A DNA stretch of 64,000 bases from NCBI GenBank assembly GCA_964017145.1, contig OZ024843.1, positions 3,676,443 to 3,740,442 on the forward strand, read 5' to 3'. Positions 11,255 through 22,715 of this stretch are shown here, one piece after another (the stretch's first letter is position 1; each line of letters begins with the position of its first letter). A program made the translations under genes and the position numbers. This DNA comes from Agrocybe praecox (Eukaryota; Basidiomycota; Agaricomycetes; Agaricales; Agrocybaceae). The notes below the pieces were generated by a model that saw only the letters and a list, made by a program, of their open reading frames with translations, had not been told where the DNA came from and made no database searches.

Positions 11255-13352
11255 CTGACGAGGGTCATGACCTCCGCGAGACTCCGTATAGGGTTCTCTC
11301 CTTGATAGAAGTCATGTTCTAGGTAAATCGAGTAGAAAACCAACATGAGGACGTACGTAGAATCCGGACTAGATACTAATTAGTAGTCACGTCAGTAAAA
11401 TTCAGAATAAGCAGGTCCAAAATGGTGATTAACATACCAATGACAGTGATTGACCTTCCATGTCTTCCCACATAGACACACTACCTTTTGCAGATGATAT
11501 GCATATCTGATATTTAGAATATTAGTTGTAACATTTGACGATCGACGATGACGTTCGTACCACTTCCGGTTTAGTCTCATAGCCATCGTAAAAGATGGGA
11601 GAACTTCGGCAATATCCACTGCAAAACAAGCCAGTTGGAGAGTCAAAGTATTGCCTTCCCAGGTCAGGTAAGACCTCAGCTGACGAGACCTTTCCTGGGT
11701 GGCGGAGATCGACAGGATCATCTTCTGGAGTATCCACATCCATGGGGTGTGTCGCCAATGTTGGGAACGAAAAGATGTTGAGGTTGGTAGAAAGGAGCAG
11801 TGATGGTTGCGTACTTGCTTCGCCCAATCCGGCTCTTGGAAAGCGTTGTTGCATATACCAATTATTGGATAGCTCATTCAATTGCCCTTGTTGCCGTTGG
11901 ATATTTTGCGGCAGGACCCGGGTATGGGTTGATCGTTGATCGTGAAGGGAACTGTGAGGGACCGAAGGTGCTAAAATCAGTGTCTGACCATCAGGTCCGC
12001 GAGAAACGTAGAAATGAATAGGAAGATCTTCTCACGAGGTGCTATGATTGACTCCGAAATTCGCTTTAAAGTACTATCGGGATAGTCGTTGGCTATATTC
12101 GGCGTCCTTGATAGAGGATAGGCGCTCGCCTCCGGATCAACTGCCACTTTAATACAACATGGTTTTATCAGCGAGAAGTCCATGACAAGTATACACGGCG
12201 GCTCACTTGCGTGTTGTCTTCTTTTTGAGTTAACGGAGGTGAATGAATCAGCCTTTATCATTAACCAACCCAAGATAACAGTACAAAATGAACAATTACA
12301 TACGGAAGTCTCCTTTGAGGGGTTCAGAGTCCGACCTACGTCCCTTATCGAACCAAGGAACATATACTCGGTTGCAACGGAAGTGGGGAAGATCTACATA
12401 TTACGTTAAAAAACAATCATGAGAAAAGCAGGTTGGATTGCAATTAAGAGATCACACCAAGGAGTGACCCAGAGTGGCAATCATCCATGATAGCCTGAGA
12501 TATAATTTGATCAAAATTGCTGATATGCGCTACTGATACATCGCTACGAACTTACCATAAGTGTGCACGTAGAGGGAAGAGGATCAATGAGGTGTTTGCA
12601 AAGGTCCTATATCGCGATATCCCAAGTGGCCTTTAGTTAAATTTTACCACATACATAATGCAACGGTAAAGCAAACGCGCCATGTCCGAAAATTTCTTTT
12701 CATTGGAAGTCCACATGACTGTATGTTCAAAATCTTCCACCATAATTCCCGACCATATCATGATTGATGTTTGCTTACTTTCCTTTAACCCATCTTCTTC
12801 GTTTGGATCATTAGTTGCCTCTTGACCTGCTGGTCCAGAAACTTTGTCCGATATGGTCTATTAATCAAGGATATGTATGTGGATTACACTTTAACGAGCA
12901 CGTACAGTGAAAGAAAAAATTATCGCCACTTCTTGCACCCTCCACAAGCATATCCATGCAATTAAGCTGATACAAGGATCCGATGGTTGACAAGATCGAC
13001 GTCATAAATTATCATTGATCGATTACACTTACAATATTCACTCGGGTAGGCTGTGCATGGTTTGGCTCTTCATCGTCAAGCAAAACTGCGATATTTCCAG
13101 AAGAGTAGCGATATACACCTTCGTTGTGTTCAGTACTTGGTAGGAAAACAAGGAGATCCAACCACCGCAGCCGAAGAATTTTTGCTCACTTAAGAGTAAA
13201 TCACGCATGGCTCGGACATCTTCGTGTGTCCTCCTCTTGATGTCGACCTTCTTGATGGGAAAGGGTGGTTCTTTTCTGGGATCTTTCAATTGAGCTTGTG
13301 AGATTCCTATCAGAAGGGCCCTCTTGCGAGATGTCCTCGTAGCTTCTAGCAT
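11255..13352 (-). CDS. Caspase-fold (C14, metacaspase-like) protein with altered catalytic His
   Basis: Minus-strand gene. First eight exons read as 13352-13190, 13118-13033, 12966-12906, 12841-12779, 12718-12648, 12606-12556, 12494-12458 and 12393-12300, all in phase. They give the fold in order: RKRALLIGIS strand, DVRAMRDLLL helix, SGNIAVLLDD strand, PTRVNI, SGDNFFFHFSG, EEDGLKE, KHLIDPLPSTCTLMAIMDDCHSGSL with the catalytic Cys (codon 12479-12477), then HFRCNRVYVPW. This matches an agaricomycete caspase family. The usual SGH carrying the catalytic His reads SGP (12833-12831). Further exons down to about 11,255 carry family-like pieces (DSPTGLFCSGYCR, MWEDMEGQSL), but their joins are less certain. 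ATG 13352 is the first Met before the fold; an upstream exon is possible. Either a non-peptidase paralogue or a decaying gene. Confidence 0.62.
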
Positions 13353-14273
13353 GACCGCAGGTGCGATACACAAGTGCTCCTATGCAGGCCAGCGTTTCAA
13401 TTTTCTGTAGAAGATCTGGGTATATGTATGCTGTGGTGCATCATTGGATAGCGCCGAATGAATGAGAATTTGATAACACATACTTTGAGGATCTTCGGAT
13501 AGTCACTAAAGAATTAACACATCAACGATACATACAATTGTACTGATCTTGGTATTAGTAACTATACAAGTACTCACATCAGTAAATCGTGGAAATATTG
13601 ATATGTGGTTGTAGCTCCGACAATGCCATCAAATATTGGTGGAGGTATATTTGGCCTAATATGGCATTATATTCAAGCCGTCCAGATGGCAAGAGCATGA
13701 TATGCTCAAGACATTTTTGCTCACACCTATAACTTTATGTAGATATTGTAGCACCATTTTAATACAATATATTTTGTGGGTCACTGTGATATTCTGATTA
13801 TCGTGCAAGTGACATGTGTTGGCCTGGTTGAAAGATATCAATCATGATTTTTTTACCATCATATAGAAAATAAATTCATTGAATCCTTTTATCACCCTTT
13901 GAAATACTGACTACAGACATATACAGCCAATATCAGCCTTTTATGCTTATTATTTGGTCGAGATAACCACGAATACAAATGACATCAGTCCGGTCCTTCC
14001 ATATATGGTCATGCCACCTGACATGTGTCGCACGCGCGCACTATCAATAGTTCCTTTCCTACTACTAACTACTACTATGCCCTCCTTCGTAGGATTCCCT
14101 AATTTCACTGCTGGCCAGACCACTTACTTGCTATCAATATCACATTCTTTCTTCAACCATTCACTTTAAGATTCATGCCGAGCTAACCATGAAATTGTCA
14201 CTCACTGTGACATCCTCCTCTGCTGCCAAGTTTTGTGCCGTCTGTCTATCGATTCCCTCACAGTTTCACCCTC
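13353..14273. other. Intergenic region before transposon district
   Basis: About 0.9 kb with AT-rich sequence and no supported exon. It separates the caspase-fold gene (-) from the first small coiled-coil gene (+). I looked for a terminal inverted repeat of the transposon district here and could not establish one. Confidence 0.4.
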
Positions 14274-15238
14274 ATGCCCAACATCTTCAGTCAGTCATCC
14301 TTGGATGAATCCCCACCAGAGTGGGTTATACCATCAGCCCAACAAATCACACCCTCCTATCTGCGACATCTATCTTGGTGTTGTGCTACCGAAAATGAAG
14401 ACATGACTCAGTATAGCCCACCTCCAGGATGGCTCAGCAAACGTGAACAAGCAGCATTAAAAGCAGAGGGACACCCCATCGAACAAGTTGATTCGAAAGA
14501 ACTTGAACATGCAGCCACACAGAACGAAGTGGCACACACCGTCGTGCTCGACCGTGACTCTTTTCAATTGCAGGCTGACAGCCTGACAAGTGGACCCTCT
14601 GCAGATGTACAATCACACGCTACCGACAGACCTCCCCAAACCGAAAGTCTCAGTGACTCCGAGGTGAGTATTTACCTGTGCTGCTACGAGCAGAACATTA
14701 ACGTGCATGTACATAGACTGAGCCCAGTACACCCCCTTGCCAATTAGTCAATTGGACCCCCAACCGTAAACTCTACGCTCCAGAGACTCCATCTCCACCC
14801 ACTCGCATTTGCCAAACCACAATGAGCTCTCTTGGCCATCCCTTATCCCCTCTTTTCACCTCCGAAATTGCTATGATGCGGTCTGTTTACGAAGCTCGGC
14901 AGCATGAGCGCAAGCTTTCTCGTGAACGCTCAACCCTTTTGCGTATCGCCACTTGTCTACGTGAGTCTCTTCGAGACAAGGCCAATCGCATTCCACACGA
15001 TTTTTATGCTGGGTGGCCAGATTCCGACTCCGAATCCGAGAGCAATAACCCTTTGGACGAAGATTTGGATTGCTATGATAGCAACCCCCTCACTGATTTG
15101 CAACACGAGATTGATTATATTTCTCGTCAACTATCCATCAACGAACGCGAGAGAGACAGCATCACAGATCGGATAGAGACTCTTGAGAGCGCGTTAGGTA
15201 TTACAGATGTTATACGCACATTAGATTATGGTAAATAG
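14274..15238 (+). CDS. Unknown protein with C-terminal coiled coil, possible transposon cargo A
   Basis: Two exons (14274-14663, 14723-15238) give about 301 residues; the intron ends at a GAG just before a PSTPP stretch, and the join keeps the frame. The first half is low complexity, rich in Ser, Pro, Gln and Glu. An acidic DSDSESES patch lies at about residue 235. The last ~50 residues, around LQHEIDYISRQLSINERE, form a heptad-like coiled coil. I recognise no domain. It is the first of three small proteins (with 15386-16267 and 16757-17412) that share a disordered N-part and a coiled-coil C-end and lie beside the Plavaka-type transposase. That suggests a mobile-element accessory gene, which is inference. 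ATG 14274 is used; the longer frame begins with GTG. Confidence 0.6.
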
Positions 15239-15385
15239 ACGATATTATTACTTCAATTTTTTTCCCCTATGATTAAAATTTTCAAATTGTTATAAGCCAA
15301 TGCAATGATTGATAACCAAAGGCATTCTTGTGATTACAATATTAGGCTAAAGCAAATTTCGACACAATATATACGAAGTAAAACT

Positions 15386-16267
15386 TCAGGCAACCTTTAA
15401 TTGGGCGACAGCCTCACGGATACCTTTCACCTCAGCCCTTGCATCTGCCAGATCCTTCCTCAAACTGTCCAACTCAGAGACAAGAATGTCCTTGTCTCCC
15501 TCGAGCCTCGCCTTCTCACGCTCAAGTATATCCACTCGATCCTGGGAGCTCGTGATCAAGGCCGATGAAAGAAGTTGTGATTCTTCGTTGGCGCGAACTT
15601 TGTTACGTATGGCCATACGATATTCCTCAGCCAGGCGAGCCACACCTGACTGGAACGAGGCATATGCACTGGCGCGTTGGACCTGAGTGGCACCTAGTAC
15701 AATATGGCGCCCCTCAACATCGTGATTTTCTAGCAAATAACTGTTAGCCAAAGACATTTGAAGATAAGCTGTATTTTTGCGTACCTTTGTCCGAGTCACC
15801 TAACTCCTCTTCGACTTCCATGTCCAGGTGTTTAGCCTTGTGCTTGTCCTCGTATACAACCAAGGCGACATCAACATCAGACTCCAACAATGTCAAGCTG
15901 ATGACCTCGTCAACTTCGGAGTCGACAACGTAGTTGCTGCTGGATGGCATGCCGGAAGTGTCGGTAGAGTTGGCGAATTGTCCCATTTGTTGGCTAGAGA
16001 CATGTTCGGAGCCCAAGATTCTGAATAAATATGAGTGCCATCAGTAATCAATGTAAGATAACAATGAACTCACTGTTCAGTTCGGGCTCGTGCTTTAGCA
16101 GCACTCTTACGGGAGCCCTTGGGGGGAAAGTAATCTTTCCCACCAATGCGGGGTGGTCGAGGAATCGCACGAGTTGGCAAGCGAGGAGGAGCACTGACTC
16201 TCGGGCCACGGTAAGGCGCATCGGCCACAGAGGTGCGAAGCTTTTTCTCTTTGATAGAGCGACCCAT
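15386..16267 (-). CDS. Unknown protein with long C-terminal coiled coil, possible transposon cargo B
   Basis: Three minus-strand exons (16267-16074, 16020-15785, 15729-15386) give about 257 residues with consistent phases. The first 65 residues are basic and Pro/Arg-rich (SAPPRLPTRAIPRPPRIGG), suiting a nucleic-acid-binding or nuclear-targeting tail. The middle is acidic (SEVDEVISLTLLESDVDV, EVEEELGDSD). The last ~70 residues (DRVDILEREKARLEGDKD onward) are a strong Lys/Glu/Leu coiled coil. No domain is recognised. It diverges from the next small gene (16757), with a 489-base shared upstream region that should contain both promoters. Its architecture resembles its two neighbours, so common descent or a common role is plausible but unproven. 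Confidence 0.62.
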
Positions 16268-16756
16268 AGGAACGATAGAAGTCTTGAGACCTTGAATGAA
16301 GGGTTTGAGTTGGCTTTTATAGTGAGATTGTGATCGAAAATTGAGTCAAAAAAATATTTACCTTTCCTTCTATAAGGAACCAAATTCTGGTCCGACTGGT
16401 CGTCATTGAATAAAAATTCAGGTCGTGTGGTTCATCCGCAGAACCTCGGCCGACCCGTCATTTTGGTTGAGTAATGAGTGCCACTCATTCGTAGTTGAAC
16501 AATGTATATGCCGGGGTCAGAATCCAACAGTCAATGTTCATGGTTACTTACAGTTGTCGAGTCAGTCGGCCTGCTTATCATTATTTGTACATGTTTTGAC
16601 TCAATGTGGGGTTGACTACTGCGAGTCTTGGTCACCAATTCCGATGTCCACACCCGGGCTTGCCTCAACTATGTTCCACCCACTCACCTTGTGTATAAAA
16701 GGTTGTCCTACTAATTGCCTCTTCCCGTTACGAATCCTGGGAACCCAAGTGGCAGC
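16268..16756. promoter_or_regulatory. Shared upstream region of two divergent small genes
   Basis: 489 bases between the starts of cargo-like genes B (-) and C (+). A TATA-like TGTATAAAAGG lies at 16691-16701, about 60 bases before the ATG of gene C, in a position that suits a core promoter. No other element was identified. Confidence 0.4.
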
Positions 16757-17412
16757 ATGACTCGCTCACCAGGCCCCAGTCCTACCGGTTCTACTTCCAA
16801 ACGGCAACACTCACAAAGTCGCACACCAGTCATCACCAAATTGGCTATCCCACCTAGACCTCCCCGGAAACTTGTTCGTAAACCACCAGCTACTGGGGCA
16901 GGCACAGCCATGGGCCCAGTACCTTCTTCGCCAACTGGTGCGACTGCTCTTGTTAATAGTCCGTGAGTAATAATAGCAACCTTTCACTGCAACTATTATC
17001 TGACTCGTTTTCTTCACAGACACTCCGAGTCCGAAGTCACTCAATCCGATGATTTGGAATTCCCATCTCTGTTGGCCCCATTGTTCACAGACCATGCCAA
17101 GGATCTCAGAGCTCAGGCCCATACTACCACTTGTGCATCATTCTCCACACCTGCGACAGATGCTCAAAGTGACGAGCTTCGCTTCGACTCCTCTTTGAAC
17201 TTTGGTTCGTACTGTCTATATCATGCATCAGCCTTATCAACTTGCTCATTTTTCTACTAGACTCACAAATGCCACAGTCGAGTGCCAAGCGCATCCAAGA
17301 ACTCGAGGAAGAGCTTCGCCGTGCTGAATACAAGATTGCGCGACTCAAGCAGTATCTTGAGTCCAAGCTTTCCCAGGTCAAGAGGGAGCTTCATTTAATG
17401 TTTTTGCCTTAA
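16757..17412 (+). CDS. Unknown Pro-rich protein with short C-terminal coiled coil, possible cargo C
   Basis: Three exons (16757-16962, 17020-17204, 17261-17412), about 180 residues, in phase. The N-terminal half is Ser/Pro/Arg-rich with a basic PRPPRKLVRKPP run. The middle is Ser/Thr/Asp-rich. The end, starting at SSAKRIQELEEELRRAEY, is a coiled coil that stops shortly after LSQVKREL. The coding tail is followed by an imperfect second copy of itself (see repeat at 17352-17470), so the present stop may have arisen in a duplication. An in-frame ATG at 16715 could extend the protein by 14 residues. Function unknown; grouped with genes A and B by layout and position. Confidence 0.58.
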
Positions 17413-17470
17413 TTTCGTGGTATCTTGGGTCCAAGCTTGCCGAGGTCGAGGGGGAGCTTCGTATCATGTT
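17352..17470 (+). repeat. Imperfect direct duplication at the 3' end of gene C
   Basis: A ~51-bp segment (17352-17402) that encodes the coiled-coil end of gene C recurs at 17420-17470 with about 8 mismatches; each begins GTATCTTGRGTCCAAGCTT. The copies are 68 bases apart start to start. The second lies after the stop codon at 17410-17412 and ends in a TAG. Confidence 0.75.
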
Positions 17471-17613
17471 CATGTAGTTTGCTTTTCATTTGCGAGTGAA
17501 TAGTGTTCGCTAGATTTACTCCAATAAAAATCTGTTGGATAATTTATCTTGTTCGAGATTGATGTGTAACTACAAAAATTGCATTTCATAACCTAACGCT
17601 CACATGTTTTGTA

Positions 17614-20600
17614 TTAAAGAACACCATATCTAAATTCTCCGTCGGAATCATAATCTGACATATCTAGCTCAGACTCAGATTCTTCTTCAGTATCACTACC
17701 AGATGAGTTATCCATATCTGATTGGCCTGTTTTGAAATCTTCTTCTGAGTCATATTCGTGACCCATATCTTCTAAATTGTCTTCATGTGATTGGTTGTTT
17801 GCCAAGAAAATGCTATCAGCGGTGTAACTTGAATGGCCAACACCCGAACCCAAAAAACGCATTGCCATATCCCGGTCAACAAATCTGTAGGTAGTATATC
17901 GTCAGAGGAGATAGGTTCAAAGCATTAATCAAGTACTTGCATGTTCATGTAATAGCTAGCCCAATCTTCACCCTCCTTGCCGTCGTTGAAGCCAGGAATG
18001 ATATGACACCCACGAATGACAATCGCGGGATCCAAAAATCCAAATGCATATTCATCGTCTTGTGGCACGAACGCCAATTTGGGTAATTTTGCCCGTTTAG
18101 GGCTGTAAACATGTCCTGGGCCCTGAACCCCAAGCCATCGGACCCATAGAAATTCCATTGTGCGCCATCCGTAGCCAGAGGATTGTGTACCCAAGTGTTG
18201 AACCTCCGTATGGAAGATACCCAGGACTTGTGCATACCAAAAAGGATGGGCATTATCAGTAGTTTCGACTTCAGGGGAAGCAACCATAATAAATGGATGC
18301 GTTCGTGGGTTGATGGTATCATAGTCCCGACGTACATCATATGTTGTGTAGTTTATACGAGCTGTGAGGTGGCGAAACATCTGATTGTTTCGAAATCGGA
18401 TTGAGTTACGATCTTGGTGATTAAATGTGTCGCGATCGTCACCGTCAAATTTCCGCCCAAGTATGCGGGTAAGCAGATGTTCTTGCAGTTTTGGGAAGAA
18501 GTCTTCTTTAGAGGGATTACCATCTTGGACAAATTCTGTGATGTTGAGAGGAGAATTGCGAGAGCGTGATATAATGTGGTGTTCCGTTAGACGACTGGCG
18601 CTTTCAGCCTCCTTGACTTCTTGTTTTTCTGCTAGTGTGGCCTTCCAGAAAAAGTTCTTCCTACAGTACTTTTGCCCTATCTGCTTCATAGCATCTTTTT
18701 TGTTTGTAAGAGCGTACAATGCTTTAACAAGGCGATGGGCCAGCTCCCCCTGTCACGATATACTTGAGTGCTAAATGATTTTGAGAAAAATTCAAAGTAT
18801 TTACCAGTTGTGTCGAGTATGAATCTGTTGTACCTGCGAACCTGATATATCGAACATAGTCCCCAAGGAAATGGAATTTTGATGTTGATAGATTGAAAAC
18901 CTTCTTTCTTCGCCCAGACGACTTGAGCGGCGGTGGCGGATTGGGGATGCTTAGGTCGTTTTCGGGACGTGATGGTTGTGCTGTGACGGTACGGGACTGT
19001 GAGTCCTCTGCCATATGCCGTGCAGATTCACGTCGGTTGCGAGCTGCTGTTTCCTTTGGTAGTTCCATTGTATCAAAATTGACACAAGTCGTGTCTCGAA
19101 AATCTCGTATAAGTTTCCCAAAATCGGAAGTAACCTCATCAAGCAGGTCTAATGTTGTGTCCGTATGCATACGTAGTTTGGCCAGCATATGCCATTCTGC
19201 CGCGCGATATAAGAGCTTCATGAGGTGTTTGTTATGTGGTTCCTCGAGTAGACCTTCAAAGGCAGGGATGGCGCACTGCACAAACAAACATTAGCAACAT
19301 TGCGGCGTTCACAAAAAATCATAACAATGCTGACCTGAAGTAAATCCTCAAAATCCCGAGCGGCGAGTTTCTTCATCTCGGATACATTAGAAGAAAAACT
19401 ACGAATGGTTCCATGGCCAAAAGTCGAGACTTCTCGATACCTACAGGATTGCCTTAGTGAATATCCATAATATAATATAAATTATTTACCTTTTGTCTAA
19501 TTCTACTACCAATCTATCAGATCCACTGGCGGCTGCATAGAGAAGCCTAATGAGGTGAGTGAAGAGAGACTTCCACACTCCCAATTCAAACTCATGCAAA
19601 AGATCCACAGCCAGCATTGAATATGGATCAAATTCCGATCCAAGACGTTCTCGGAATGCATTCTGAAGGCTTTCGTAAACAAAACGAATAAATGGTAATT
19701 TTTGATTAATGACTCACCACTGTCGGAACAGCTGAAATTTCCTTTAATTGATCCTCTACCGCCTTTGTGTGAATTCCACGGCCTAGTTTGTAGATTGCAC
19801 GGCGTGCGATAGCCACCTTGTCAGACACCTGTTGTCGGACCCAGTCTCGAATACCAATTAAAGGTGCAGATGTAGCCACATGTGAAGCTAAATCACGTTT
19901 GGTACCCATGCGGTCGAGATTTCCCTTTGAGACCATGCATCTGGGACACGGATGAAGGCCTTTGTCCCGGATTGTTGCCAGCAAGACCCTGATATCAACT
20001 CTAATTAAGCACCACGGCATTGAAGGTTAAAAGGTACAACATACTTTTCGGGGTAATCTGCCGAGTATGTGAAAAGGCGTGGATAAATTCGACGTTCGAC
20101 ACCATCAATACATTTTACAACTATCCCGTAGGTGTACGCATGGATAAATTCATCATCAAGGATGACCTTCCAGACCTCGTGCATGAGTTCGCGTCTACAG
20201 TGCGACAGAATTTCTTTTTTCTGTGTCTTCCATTTAGCATGAAACTCCGAAGCGAAATCTTGGAACGAATCGGGCAGCTAAACCAAGGTCAATTTTCAAG
20301 TGCCCAGTCAAAATCTTTAATAACATACACAAGGAATATACGCCAGATGTTTGAGTGCTCCCGAATTGGGTTGTGACCGTATATATTTTGACAGATTTCC
20401 CAACATCAGATAGAGGGGCCAACCCTTCGCATTCCCAAAATCCGTGAGTTGTGTTGCATCGGAAGAAACCATGAGCGCAGCAACAACCTTCTCACGTTTA
20501 CAGTGAAGGTTTTCGGGTGGTAATTTGCCATGTCGCTGCACAATCTCGTTTTCAGCAATGAATGCATCGGAGTTGTACAGTTCTCCGTACACTCGTTCTG

Positions 20601-21758
20601 GTTGCCCTGTTTGGGGGTTATGCCGAAAGAGTTTGAATGGAGAGAGATGCAATAAGTGAGCGAGCGGGTCACTGAACGCATCACAAATAACTGTAGTGAT
20701 GTTGCGGCGCAGCAGACCCGGGACTTTGAACAGTTTTGGATCAACATCTTCACACCCAGATGGAACCAAAATGTCCACAGATTCCTCGATGAATAATTCC
20801 TTGAGAGCTGATACAGAGATCGCCTTGTTGAACTTGAGATTTTCACGGTGAGCATCAAAGCTGGACAAGTGAGCTGGGTCGAAGTCCGGCTGCAAAATGA
20901 CTTCTTTCACAAATGATGTGGTCTGGGCCTCTGATTTGGAGACCTGTCCATTGTTGAGCCATGACATTGTACGCCAGATTGTAATGTTTGCGAAAGGCCA
21001 ATAGGCAGGGCGACCATCGGTAGAAGAGGCCTGACTTGGAGGAATTGAAGGTGACTGCCCTGAGTTGCACAGATCTTCGATGCTGAGTGATCCATCGGGA
21101 TCATATGACGGACGCCTTCTATAGTCCCTCCAGAGGCCAAATGTATTTGCAGCCGTTACCAGGCGATCAAATACATATAACTTGACGCGTCTCACGATAG
21201 GCGCCGGTTCTGGATCAGGTGGTTGGGAGTCCACAGGAGCTAACGGTTCGGGAAGGATGTCACGATATCGTTTTGGAAGCTGATAGGCACGTTGAGGGCG
21301 ACCAGCTTGGGTTAATGGTGGTGGCTGAAAAGAAGGGACTATGGGCAGCGGAGGAAGAGAGACTGGTGATATCGGCGGTGGTGATGGTGGAGCAAGAAAT
21401 GATGACGGTAGAGATTCAGGTGCAGCAGGAGCGTCAATGTTCATACGTGTTTCTTTGTATGTCGCGTTAGTTGTTGAGGCCGTCATGGAAGACTATGCAC
21501 AACAAGTCAGATTTTGATATTTATGTTATTTCAAGCTCCAACAAACTAAAGGCAACATACCATTAACCTATGCTTGCGATTCGAAAGGGAAGACCCGGGA
21601 AGAGGAAGACCATGTTGTCCTTTGGCGTTCTGGATGGCCCGCGATCGTTCTCTTATTGTGCCCACATGAGGGCAACAACCCTGATGTCTCATGAGTGATG
21701 AGGGTTTTGCGAATGTCTTGCCGCACTCGCGGATGCATCCATAGTTATTTGCTGGCAT
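17614..21758 (-). CDS. Plavaka-type DNA transposase, apparently intact
   Basis: Nine minus-strand exons (21758-21561, 21492-20329, 20277-20045, 19988-19718, 19662-19490, 19440-19335, 19275-18805, 18749-17941, 17884-17614) join without a stop into about 1,231 residues. Order: Cys/His finger (CIRECGKTF...LMRH), Pro-rich linker, the YWPF-LWRDYRRRPSY entry, LPDSFQDF, CPRCMV, the hallmark SMLAVDLLHEFELGVWK, FEDLLQCAIPAFEGLL, NKHLMKLL, INYTTYDVRRDYDTINPRTHP, FWYAQVLGIFH, FVDRDMAMRFLGSGVGH, then an acidic Ser/Asp tail. These are signature phrases, from memory, of basidiomycete Plavaka elements in the CACTA-Mirage-Chapaev group. The join of exons 8 and 9 needs a GC-AG intron (GCAAGT donor at 17940). 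Start ATG 21758 is just before the finger. An open frame this long argues for recent activity. Confidence 0.82.
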
Positions 21759-22715
21759 ATATAAGCCAGTAGTGGTTCTAATTTCTCGCAGAGATGTTGA
21801 TTGGTCTGAGCGAATGCCTGTGGAAAGAAACAGAGAGACCGAACAGAGTAGTAATGTGGCACGCCAAGTCCAGAGTGCACGAGTCGATACAGTGGGGATA
21901 ATACGCATTGAATATGGCCTCCCCTAGTCCAGCGTAGAGGAGGTAGCTTAGCACAGAGTCAGAGTCGAAAGAGTTCAAATTGAAGACAGTACGCGTTGAA
22001 TTCCAGTCGCGCTGGGTGTCACGTATCACGTGTTATGAGTTTAACGTCGTGTTTGATGCGGACCACTACTTTCTTTTCTTACTTACAGGTTTGTCTCCTC
22101 GGAAAAGATAATTCGACTTTCACTCGTTCTTAGAGTAACACTGCGAGCACTGATTGCTGAAGGAGCGTAGACGGGGGTGTGTACGATGTAGTATGGTACT
22201 ACGTACAATGGACCTCTCGCATGCTGCGTGAGTCACAGATCACGTGGTATATGTTTACTTTGGGTGGTGGAATTTGTCACTTGTGCAATTTTTGTTTTTT
22301 TCCTCATCGCACTGTCATTCTGTTTTTCTTTCCTCATCGCACCGTCATTCTGCTTCTTTTCTTACCACCTTCTATCATTGCTATTCCGTCAACACCCAAA
22401 ATAATTAACGGCGACGTTGACTCATGAATTGCCTGGGTTCAAGCAATCGAAGAGCCGCCTTCCGCAATCCAAAAATTTCTATAGCTGCATGTGGTCAACA
22501 TTCCGTCTCCCCCCTCCCGCCTTTCATTCTACTGATCGCGCTCAACACCCAGACCAACCGACTACCCGCACAAAAATTTCTGTCCACAAAAATTTCCGGC
22601 AAATTTGGTAAATATTGCTTATGTCTTGTATTCGGCCGAGTTATAACCTTAAGCCTACCAGATACGACGACTCTGAAGGTGCCTACCCCACTTAACCACA
22701 CATTCCTTTCCCTTA
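21759..22715. other. Upstream region of transposase and DUF6698-like gene
   Basis: 957 bases between divergent genes. It contains two CACGTG E-box-like hexamers (near 22027 and 22241) and the 30-bp tandem repeat at 22301-22360. It must contain the promoters of both genes. No supported coding exon. Confidence 0.4.
22301..22360. repeat. 30-bp direct repeat, two copies
   Basis: TCCTCATCGCACTGTCATTC plus a T-rich tail (22301-22330) is followed immediately by a near-identical unit (22331-22360) differing at a few positions (ACTG to ACCG, TGTTTTT to TGCTTCT). Confidence 0.8.

Noticed and set aside
12640..12720. GHGAFALPLHYV reading on the minus strand as a damaged caspase Cys motif
   Set aside because: The true Cys motif (MDDCHSG) is found at 12485-12468 in the correct exon order; the first reading was out of frame.
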